Below are positions 57,359 through 64,000 of a DNA stretch of 64,000 nt, piece by piece. This stretch comes from JABAAE01 sp905480545 (GTDB lineage: Bacteria > Planctomycetota > Planctomycetia > Pirellulales > Pirellulaceae), in NCBI GenBank assembly GCA_943788025.1, contig CALSOR010000010.1, forward strand, positions 62,001-126,000. Direction: 5' to 3'. The notes under the pieces were generated by a model that searched no databases, was not told the origin of the DNA, and saw nothing but the letters and a program-made list of their open reading frames with translations. The translations under genes were made by a program, and so were the position numbers. Numbering within the stretch: the first letter of the stretch is position 1; each line of letters starts with the position of its first letter.

Positions 57359-58642
57359 ATGAAAAAGTTTTTGATAGGAGCGTTCGTTTTTGCGATGGCT
57401 GTTTTGCCAATAGCGGAACGAAGGAGCCTTACAGCGCAGGATAAGGAAAAATCGGAACAGGCTAAACTGTTTGCTGAATATTCCAACGAGGTCAAAATGC
57501 TAATGTCGGATTGGTCGACAAAAGCAAGAGCCGCAAGCGGGAAGATGCGAACAGCAACTCCGGAAGAGCGTGCGGAAATCAATAAAGAAATGATGGCGGC
57601 GCAAAAAACGCTGATGGCCACCCTGACTGGTGTTGGCGAAAAAATGCTGACCCTCGCTTCCGGCGACGATAAAGATACCGCGATTGACGCGATCTCCTGG
57701 ATAATGACTCAATCGCAGGACGCTGCGCAGAAGAGTAAGGCAGCCGAAAAATTACTTGCTGATCATCTCGATAACCCAAAAGTTGCGGAGATGCTTTCGG
57801 TTTTTGGTCGTGGTGGAATTCCAAGTGAAGCGACACAAAATTTGCTCAAAACGTTTTCGGAGAAAAGCAAGTCGGATTCAGTAAAGGGTATCTCGACGAT
57901 GACGCTGGCTTCCTACCTGCGAAACGGAAAGTCGATGTTGGGTTCACTAATTGAAAATCCACGATTTGCAGAGGCTTATCCAGATTCGATGGATTACTTT
58001 AAAAAGTTGGCTGCAACCAAAGATGAAGATGTAGAAAACCTGCTGAAGACAGCGGCTGAAAAATATGCCGACGTCGAGCACGCCGGATCGACCATTGGGA
58101 AAATGGCCAAACGCGAGTTGAAAATCATCGAAACACAACGCAATTTGCAAGTCGGCAAAATTGCTCCGGACATTGAAGGTCCAGACATTGATGGAGTGAC
58201 CTTTAAATTGAGCGATTATCGCGGCAAAGTCGTGATGCTTGATTTCTGGGGCGATTGGTGAGGACCGTGCCGGGCAATGTACCCACACGAGCGGTCGCTC
58301 GTAAAGCAATTGGCAGACAAACCATTTGCAATCGTAGGTGTAAATAGTGATCGAGACTTGGATGTATTGAAGGAAGTCGTAAAGAAAAAGAATCTTACTT
58401 GGAGAAGTTTCCAAAACGAAAAAGGCGTTGACGGGAAAATCTCTGAAATGTGGGCCATTCAAGGTTGGCCAACGATTTTTATCTTGGACGAAAAAGGAAC
58501 GATTCGGTTCAAAGGTCACGGAGGTGACATCGATGGCGTGATCACAAAACTACTCGGTGAAATGGGCCATGAAGTGAAATTGGTTCACGACGACGAAAAA
58601 AATGAAGACAACAAAGCTGAATCTGATGGAAGCGGCGAATAG
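57359..58642 (+). CDS. Thioredoxin/TlpA-like selenoprotein, UGA decoded as selenocysteine (predicted)
   Basis: A 427-residue exported protein when TGA 58259-58261 is read as selenocysteine (residue 301). Signal peptide (KKFLIGAFVFAMAVLPIA), a helical domain to about residue 260, then a TlpA/AhpC-type thioredoxin fold: VGKIAPDIEGPDIDGVTFKLSDYRGKVVMLDFWGDW, TGA, GPC, and the cis-Pro GWPTIFI. Homologues have WCGPC; here the first Cys codon is TGA, giving U-x-x-C, a known selenoprotein arrangement. The frame continues with conserved sequence for 126 codons beyond TGA to a TAG. A hairpin of SECIS type lies 26-41 bases after TGA. It likely reduces disulfides or peroxiredoxins outside the cytoplasm. 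Without Sec machinery it would be a truncated protein. Confidence 0.88.
58287..58302 (+). promoter_or_regulatory. Bacterial SECIS-like hairpin
   Basis: A perfect 6-bp stem ACGAGC/GCTCGT closes a four-base loop GGTC. The loop begins 32 bases after the in-frame TGA. Bacterial SECIS elements sit about 16-37 bases after UGA and have a G among the first two loop bases; this loop starts GG and contains the GGTC seen in the loop of the E. coli fdhF element. Confidence 0.75.
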
Positions 58643-58697
58643 TAGTCGGTCAGAAAAAAAAACTGTTTTGTTTCAGCGACGTCAATCTTAAGTTTCA

Positions 58698-58727
58698 AAG
58701 CCTGCTTTTCTAAGCAGGCTTTTTTTT
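58698..58727 (+). terminator. Rho-independent terminator after the selenoprotein gene
   Basis: Stem AAGCCTGCTT/AAGCAGGCTT with a four-base loop TTCT, followed by eight T residues. It lies 55 bases after the TAG stop at 58642, not after the internal TGA, which supports transcription of the whole reading frame. Confidence 0.92.
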
Positions 58728-59094
58728 GCACCCACCGAACTTGTCTCGCTGCATATTTATAATTTCCGATAACCCTATTTAGAATTTTGCAATGATTTAG
58801 ATTTGTCTCTGTAATGAATTGAATCTTGCCCAGAAGGTCGGTGTGGGATTTCGAACGGTTATTTCCGTTTGCGTATTTTTGGTCTTGGATTCTACGGTTT
58901 CTGAAAGGTGGTATTGAGTCTCTAGGATTTTCAACGCGGAGCCCAACTGGATGTTGCATGGCAAGGTCTCGGATTATTCCGCGGTTGCCTCATAAGCCAG
59001 GTTTCACTTGCGAAACACGAACAACGAACCGGTGTCGACTTCCTTGTAAATACCGAAATGCTCAGGACTCTAAAATCGAATCGGGATTGCGCAA
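58728..59094. other. Intergenic region
   Basis: Lies between the forward terminator and the end of the reverse-strand sirtuin gene. A short forward frame (58826-59098) has no motif. Nothing else seen. Confidence 0.4.
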
Positions 59095-59925
59095 TTAAAG
59101 ATACTTATCGATTTCCAAGATTGCATCCAAAGCATTTGCCTTAATGGCAATTCCATCTTGAGGGACATCGTCATCTCGTGGGTTGATTCGAATCAAAGTC
59201 CCGTCTTCATATTGCTTGACGGTTTCACATTCCCATCGAACCGTTGGGACTGCGTTGCCGGCCCCAATCTCTATGATCGCCATTTTCGAAGGTCGGACGT
59301 CTCGTTGCCATTGGTTGTACCGTAAGACTTGATCATTGGTTCGAGTTTCGATCCACTGCGAATCACCAAACATCAGAATGTTCGGGCGGGCAACTTCTTG
59401 GCATCCGGGGCATCGGGGAATGGGTTCGTCAGCAAGAAGAGTGGATTCATCAACGTCGATTTGGAAATCGCTCATCGCGGAAATTTTTTCATTGCAACAA
59501 ATCGAGCACTGCCAGTGATGAATTGAACCATGGCATTCGACAACTTTGTTCGCATCAAAACCAGACGTTTGAAAATGACCATCAACATTGCTGGTAAAAA
59601 TGAAATAGCCCTTGGGTTTATGGTCAGCCCACTTTCGTAAGATCCCAAACCCTCGATGTGGAGCGGTTGATGAGTAAAGCCGGTAACGATGACCATAAAA
59701 TCCCCAGGCAAGGCGGGGGTTGGAAATGAAGCTGTTTGGATTGGCAACATCGGTGAACGACATCCCCGCTTTTTTGAACGGCGGATAAGCTTTCCAAAAA
59801 CCTTCGTTTCCGCGAAAGTCCGGCAGCCCGGAATCCACACCGATTCCGGCACCTGCACCGATCAAAATCGCATCCGCTAAATGGATTTCAGCGGCAGCAG
59901 CACGGCAACGGTCTTTCCAGTTCAT
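59095..59925 (-). CDS. Sir2 family NAD-dependent protein deacylase
   Basis: A 276-residue sirtuin. NAD-binding motifs: ILIGAGAGIGVDSGLPDFRG, then FTSNVDGHFQ, the catalytic His in VVECHGSIHHWQC, and IEIGAGNAVPTVR. A zinc-binding module is formed by CSIC and CPGC. It would remove acetyl or longer acyl groups from lysines using NAD. It lies between the two selenoprotein candidates on the reverse strand, about 120 bases upstream of the start of, but not obviously linked to, the peroxiredoxin gene. Confidence 0.93.
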   Translation of the reverse strand: MNWKDRCRAAAAEIHLADAILIGAGAGIGVDSGLPDFRGNEGFWKAYPPFKKAGMSFTDVANPNSFISNPRLAWGFYGHRYRLYSSTAPHRGFGILRKWADHKPKGYFIFTSNVDGHFQTSGFDANKVVECHGSIHHWQCSICCNEKISAMSDFQIDVDESTLLADEPIPRCPGCQEVARPNILMFGDSQWIETRTNDQVLRYNQWQRDVRPSKMAIIEIGAGNAVPTVRWECETVKQYEDGTLIRINPRDDDVPQDGIAIKANALDAILEIDKYL

Positions 59926-60044
59926 TTTTTGCTGTATTTGAAATTCAAGAGGCGTTGTCGTATCCCAAAACGAGTACGAAGTTGACGACTAATCCCATGG
60001 ATCTACGGATTTTAATCGGAGAGGTATCCGCAAGATTAGATGTG

Positions 60045-60572
60045 CTACTTTGATGATAGCGTTTGCAACTTTTCAGCGATAAACTGCCCATGGTTGCGAG
60101 CTTTGACTTTCTTTTCGATATGCGCGATCTTCCCAGATTTGTCGATGAAAAACGTGACGCGGTTTGAAAAACGTCCGTTGTGTATGCCATACGCTTTAGC
60201 GGTCGCAGCCGTTGGATCGCTAAGAATCGGATAATTCAAATTCAGGCTCTTTGCGAATTTTGTGTTTGTATCGACGGAGTCGCAGCTTGCTGCAAAATAA
60301 GCAACATTGAACTTCTTGATCTCATCGCCACTTTCACGAAGTGACTTGCATTCTGCCGTTCAGCCGCCGGTAAAAGCTTTGGGGAACCATGCAATAACCA
60401 CATATTTCTTATCTTTGAAATCCGAAAGTTTATACGTCTTTCCGTCGCTGCCGGTTAGGGAAAATTCAGGCGCATCCGATCCGACTATTAATTCATCTCC
60501 CATTGCGGTTCCTGACAAAAAGAATGTTGACACGATTAGCATTGCGATAGGTAAAGCAAAATTTCGTTTCAT
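60045..60572 (-). CDS. Peroxiredoxin selenoprotein, UGA decoded as selenocysteine (predicted)
   Basis: A 175-residue AhpC/TSA-family peroxiredoxin when TGA at 60362-60360 is read as selenocysteine (residue 71). Signal peptide (ALPIAMLIVSTFFLSGTAMG), then APEFSLTGSDGKTYKLSDF, WFPKAFTGG, TGA, TAECKSL, and afterwards SDPTAATAKAYGIH and NRVTFFIDKSGKIAHI. In homologues the TGA position is the peroxidatic Cys (TGGCTAEC), with the second Cys four residues later retained. The sequence after TGA stays conserved and in frame to a TAA at 60045. A SECIS-type hairpin begins 15 bases after TGA. The enzyme would reduce peroxides outside the cytoplasm. Confidence 0.88.
60327..60345 (-). promoter_or_regulatory. 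Bacterial SECIS-like hairpin
   Basis: On the reverse strand a 7-bp stem GTCACTT/AAGTGGC (one G-U pair) closes a five-base loop CGTGA that begins 22 bases after the in-frame TGA. Distance, stem length and a G at loop position two fit the bacterial SECIS consensus. Confidence 0.7.
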
Positions 60573-60731
60573 TTCTGGCTTTCTATTGTTTGTAAACTGC
60601 GAAAAACTTGCTGACCATCACTATACTATATCCGAAACGTGTCGGGCTTACTTTGGCTGCCAACGGTCGCTAATTATGTCATCCTATCAACTGCGATTTA
60701 ACTTATCGTGCATCGAGGAGTCTTTGCTTCC

Positions 60732-61595
60732 ATGAACCAGTATTATATCGGTTGTCCAGTTTGGGGATGTGAAGATTGGGTTGGAAAGATTTTTCCGCGA
60801 GCGGCAAAACGGACCGAATGGATCAAACATTACTCCCGTTGCTTCAATACGGTTGAAGGAAACACGACTTTTTACGCCATGCCGACTATCGATACGGCGA
60901 AACGATGGGCGGATTTGGCCGAAGACGGTTTCCGTTTTGCCTTGAAATTTCCGAAAATCATCTCGCATGAAAAACAGTTGATGCATGCGCAAATCGATAC
61001 GAAGCAGTTCATTGAATGTTTGAGGGTTTTATTCGAGGCAGATCGGCTTGGCCCATCGTTTTTGCAGTTGCCGCCGGATTTCTCCGGACGCAACTTCGAA
61101 TTGTTGAAGAAGTATGTAATTGAATTACCAAATGACCTACCGTTTGCGATCGAACCTCGGCATCAAGATTGGTTTACAGAACCGTTTGAAAAGGAATTTG
61201 ATCAACTCTTAAGCGAGCATTCGATTGATCGAGTCATTTTCGACTCGCGAGCATTGTTTTCTCAACCTCCATCCGATCCTGTTGAGAAAGAGTCGCAACG
61301 ACGCAAGCCGCAATCACCCATTCGTCAAACGGTCACTGGGAAGCATCCGTTTCTACGTTTTGTGGGACGCAATGATTTGACGTTGGTGGATCCATGGATA
61401 TCTGAATGGGTTCCAGTGGTTGCCGATTGGATCGGAAACGGCTTGATCCCTTTTATTTTCACCCATTCTCCGAATGATGCTTTTGCTCCGGAGTTTGCAT
61501 GGGAATTTCACAAGCAGCTGCAGGCAATCATTCCGACACTTGATGATTTATCCGCTCCACTGCCCAGCGAGCCGACACAATTGGGCTTGTTCTAG
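60732..61595 (+). CDS. DUF72 domain protein
   Basis: A 287-residue DUF72 protein, a TIM-barrel family of unknown function. The start YYIGCPVWGCEDWVGKIFP, the NTVEGNTTFYAMP block and FALKFPKIISHEKQL are family signatures, followed by FLQLPPDF and FAIEPRHQDWF. ATG 60732 with AGGAG upstream is preferred to a GTG 24 bases earlier. Its stop overlaps the convergent radical SAM gene. Confidence 0.93.
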   Translation: MNQYYIGCPVWGCEDWVGKIFPRAAKRTEWIKHYSRCFNTVEGNTTFYAMPTIDTAKRWADLAEDGFRFALKFPKIISHEKQLMHAQIDTKQFIECLRVLFEADRLGPSFLQLPPDFSGRNFELLKKYVIELPNDLPFAIEPRHQDWFTEPFEKEFDQLLSEHSIDRVIFDSRALFSQPPSDPVEKESQRRKPQSPIRQTVTGKHPFLRFVGRNDLTLVDPWISEWVPVVADWIGNGLIPFIFTHSPNDAFAPEFAWEFHKQLQAIIPTLDDLSAPLPSEPTQLGLF

Positions 61596-62551
61596 GATGT
61601 GTGTTGTTTGCCTTGCCAAGAATCACGCTTAATCATTTCGGATTGTAGCGTGTTTAGGATTGCTGGTTTATCGAGGCACCACGACGGCCCCACGAAATAA
61701 TCGGGTGGCGCTTCACCGCTGATCCGTTCGACGATTGTCGTGGGAGGCAAAATTTCAAGAAAGTTGATCAAGACGTCGATGTAATCGTCGCGCGACATCA
61801 GTTCGACTTCGCCAGACAAGACCTGTTGCTCGAGCGGTGTTTTTTTGACGCAGTAGAGGTTGTGGATTTTCACGGCGTCGATGTTCAGCCTGGACAATTC
61901 ACGTGCGCTATCGAGCATGTCCTCTTTTGATTCGCCGGGAAGTCCCAGCATAACGTGGGCGCAGATTTCAAAGTTTCGACCTTTGCTGCGTTCCATCGCA
62001 TCAAGGAACGAATCGTGATGGTGTCCGCGATTCATCCAGTCAAGAGATCGATCATGGATGGTTTGCATTCCATACTCAACCGACAAATAAAGCTTGTTAC
62101 CCAGTTCCTCCAGAAGATCGAGCACATCGTCCGGAACGCAATCAGGCCGGGTTCCGATCGCCAGTGCGACAACTTCCGGATGCGAAATTGCCTGCTCAAA
62201 TAAAGGGCGAAGTTCATCAACCGGAGCGTAGGTGTTTGTCGCTGGTTGAAAGTAAGCCATGAACTTCTTGACTTTGTACCGCTTCTTCAGTCTACCGATT
62301 CCGTCATCAATTTGAGCCTGAATCTTGTCGCGCCGCACGCGACGACTTGGGCTGAAACTGCGGTTGTCACAGAATACGCAGCCACCGATTGCAACGGTTC
62401 CGTCTACGTTCGGGCATGAAAATCCAGCATCGATGCTGACCTTTTGCACACGTTCGCCGAACCGGTTTTTTAGGTAATAACCGTAGGTATAATACCGAAA
62501 ACCATCATTTTTCCACTGGGCATCGTGATTTTGACTGGTAATCTGGGGCAA
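61592..62551 (-). CDS. TIGR01212 (YhcC) family radical SAM protein
   Basis: A 319-residue radical SAM enzyme. The iron-sulfur cluster site is CPNVDGTVAIGGCVFC (Cx11CxxC, the unusual spacing of this family), preceded by TYGYYLKNRFGERVQKVSID. Later VEYGMQTIHDRSLDWMNRGH and HVMLGLPGESKEDMLD match TIGR01212. The reaction is unknown; RNA modification has been suggested for relatives. Confidence 0.94.
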   Translation of the reverse strand: MPQITSQNHDAQWKNDGFRYYTYGYYLKNRFGERVQKVSIDAGFSCPNVDGTVAIGGCVFCDNRSFSPSRRVRRDKIQAQIDDGIGRLKKRYKVKKFMAYFQPATNTYAPVDELRPLFEQAISHPEVVALAIGTRPDCVPDDVLDLLEELGNKLYLSVEYGMQTIHDRSLDWMNRGHHHDSFLDAMERSKGRNFEICAHVMLGLPGESKEDMLDSARELSRLNIDAVKIHNLYCVKKTPLEQQVLSGEVELMSRDDYIDVLINFLEILPPTTIVERISGEAPPDYFVGPSWCLDKPAILNTLQSEMIKRDSWQGKQHTS

Positions 62552-62688
62552 TTTTATTGACTCGAATGTGTAGGGCGCTAAAATGGTGACGTAGCCGTTT
62601 CATAATTTTGCGGCAAAAATCTGTTTGGTAATCCGGATTTGTCGTTTCCCGGTATTATTGGCAACTCTCATTCTAGCGAATTAAAAAT

Positions 62689-63093
62689 ATGTTTGGAGAA
62701 CTGGTTCCAATCGGTGGTGGAGATCCGATTCCGATGATGGAACGTAAGCTGCGGGTGGGTCGTCGCGAAGGCTGCGACGTCATTCTGAAATTCGCTAACG
62801 TCTCTTCACATCATTGTATGTTGGATGTGGAGGAAGGGTATTGGTTCGTTAAGGATTTAAAGAGCCGAAATGGCGTCCGCGTGAACGGTAAAAAAATAGT
62901 GGACGGAATGCGCAAACGCGTTGATCCTGGCGACATTCTCCGTGTTGCCAAGCATGAATTCCGTGTCGAGTATGAGCCGCACAAAAACGGTGCCTACGGA
63001 ACTCCACCTCAAGACGAGTACATCGAGTCGGTATTGGAAGGTGGAAAGTCGTTGTTGGAACGTGCCGGGTTGACGCGACGCCCCAAAGATTAA
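62689..63093 (+). CDS. FHA domain protein
   Basis: A 134-residue protein made of one forkhead-associated domain that binds phosphothreonine. Core motifs are LRVGRREGCDVILKF, VSSHHCMLDV and LKSRNGVRVNGKKI. The tail (GGKSLLERAGLTRRPKD) is short and basic. It may read Ser/Thr kinase signals. It is followed after 50 bases by the Dabb gene. Confidence 0.92.
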   Translation: MFGELVPIGGGDPIPMMERKLRVGRREGCDVILKFANVSSHHCMLDVEEGYWFVKDLKSRNGVRVNGKKIVDGMRKRVDPGDILRVAKHEFRVEYEPHKNGAYGTPPQDEYIESVLEGGKSLLERAGLTRRPKD

Positions 63094-63142
63094 TACTCAC
63101 CTCTATTGATTTATAGAATCACCTGAGAGGAACAGCGCCGTG

Positions 63143-63448
63143 ATGCTTGCCCATAACGTTTTTTTTACTTTGAAAGATAAATCTGACGAATCCGTTGCCA
63201 CGTTTGTCGAAACGGCTCGGCATTATTTGGCCGGACATGATGGCGTCGCGTTTTTTGCGGTTGGCGGATTAAATAATGAACTCGATCGTCCCGTTAACGA
63301 TCAAGATTTCCAGGTCGCTTTGCACGTGGTTTTTGACGATAAAGCTGCTCACGATGTTTACCAAGTCCACGAGCGACACCTGGAGTTCATCGATAAAAAT
63401 AAAGAGCTTTGGGAAAAAGTTCGCGTCTTCGATTCGGATGTATCTTGA
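63143..63448 (+). CDS. Dabb (stress-responsive alpha/beta barrel) family protein
   Basis: A 101-residue ferredoxin-like protein of the Dabb family. HNVFFTLKDKSDESVATFVET and the C-terminal HDVYQVHERHLEFIDKNKELWEKVRVFD are characteristic. Members dimerise to a barrel; many bind small hydrophobic ligands, and function here is unknown. ATG 63143 follows a GTG three bases earlier. Confidence 0.88.
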   Translation: MLAHNVFFTLKDKSDESVATFVETARHYLAGHDGVAFFAVGGLNNELDRPVNDQDFQVALHVVFDDKAAHDVYQVHERHLEFIDKNKELWEKVRVFDSDVS

Positions 63449-64000
63449 TGGAATTTTGTTTCTCGCTCTTCCCTGGCAGGCAGATAGTCGGAGGTTCGGC
63501 TTAGCCAACACGACAAGCGTTTGCGGCAGAACGATGCGGCTTGGTGTATTTCTTTTCAAACGTCGGATTGAAAATTAATACGAACCTGATGAGGTCCGAA
63601 ATTTTGTTCAATTGAGGCAATGGCCCGGAACGTTGGATTTGGTTGCCGAGTAGACAAAGCTTGACCGGGTGGTTCCACGTTTCTCAAATCCGAATCATTA
63701 ACGGATGTACGACATGCTAAAGCCATGGATTGACGTCCACGTCTTTGGGATTTCATGACTACGGCATTTATCCGCGAATTGGTTGAAGCTACGGACTTCC
63801 GGTCATGATTTTGTGACGGGGTCGAACTGCCAGATGATTGTTAACCCGAATTGCAAGCGGGGAATGCGGGTCTTTTTTTGCTGATGCTTCGGGGAGATGC
63901 TCCAGAAAACAATGCAACCGGTTAAAACATTATTTTGTTCCGTTGGAGTCTGAGCCGGTGATTCGATTGAATTCTTAGCTCAATTCGGGTTCCAATTCAA
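63449..64000. other. Intergenic region to the window end
   Basis: No supported gene. A reverse frame (63756-63556) has no motif. A terminator-like hairpin is present near 63844-63879. The gene on the right lies outside the window. Confidence 0.35.
63844..63879 (+). terminator. Possible orphan terminator
   Basis: ACCCG pairs with CGGGT, with a three-pair extension after one mismatch, followed by C and seven T residues. It is about 400 bases after the nearest forward stop, so the transcript it would end is not known; a small RNA is possible. Confidence 0.35.

Noticed and set aside
58259..58261. TGA as a true stop making two genes (truncated exported protein plus a thioredoxin fragment)
   Set aside because: The thioredoxin fold would be cut inside its active site, no start site precedes the second part, and a SECIS-like hairpin follows. 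Sequencing error stays possible but is unlikely to strike the catalytic Cys in two genes.

Overview
The window looks like chromosomal DNA of a planctomycete, probably of the Pirellulales. The evidence is the gene families: a DUF1553/DUF1501 pair, a PVC-type heme-binding CxxCH protein, a DUF1559 protein with a prepilin-type N-terminus, a secreted sulfatase, sialidase-like proteins, and many lipoproteins and exported enzymes. No rRNA, tRNA, IS element, phage module or CRISPR array was seen. The lineage is inferred from families, not from a marker gene.

Layout. 1-5.8 kb: the end of a DUF1553 gene with DUF1501, then a reverse-strand envelope operon (DUF2752, lipoprotein, LpoB-like lipoprotein, COG3014-like lipoprotein). 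6.2-11.8 kb: YmdB-type phosphoesterase and ribonuclease Y, a Cys-rich protein, DUF1559 and a lipoprotein. 12-17.8 kb: an SDR reductase, a bifunctional nuclease, argB, and a large fusion of fatty acyl-AMP ligase, acyl carrier protein and alpha-oxoamine synthase. 18.9-26.1 kb: PVC heme protein, sialidase-like protein, MauE/DoxX-like membrane protein and sulfatase. 26.3-30.3 kb: housekeeping genes tpiA, secG, yicC-type, gmk, rpoZ, coaC. 30.3-36.7 kb: response regulator with phosphatase, PQQ-propeller protein, Uma2 nuclease and a DUF819 transporter. 36.7-44.7 kb: M1 peptidase, a sialidase/sialate O-acetylesterase fusion coupled to a PhyH dioxygenase, a GT2 glycosyltransferase and a stand-alone M41-like peptidase. 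44.9-55 kb: tex, a Coa1-like membrane protein, an RND efflux pair and proC. 55-63.4 kb: xylose-isomerase-like TIM barrel, zinc-ribbon coiled-coil protein, two selenoprotein candidates flanking a sirtuin, DUF72, TIGR01212 radical SAM, FHA and Dabb proteins.

The strongest discovery is a pair of exported redox proteins, 1.4 kb apart, each with an in-frame TGA exactly where the family has its catalytic cysteine. One is a TlpA/thioredoxin-like protein (W-TGA-G-P-C at 58259). The other is a peroxiredoxin (T-G-G-TGA-T-A-E-C at 60360). Each TGA is followed at the right distance by a bacterial SECIS-like hairpin, while several other genes here end normally at TGA. I read both as selenoproteins.

Other notable points: six single-base indels between about 36559 and 37124 break the ends of two convergent genes, which suggests local sequence error or very recent decay. 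The acyl-ligase/ACP/oxoamine-synthase fusion, with a nearby ketoreductase-like SDR, may make a sphingoid-like amino ketone lipid. Short tandem repeats (10-18 bp units) recur at gene ends and in two protein C-terminal tails.
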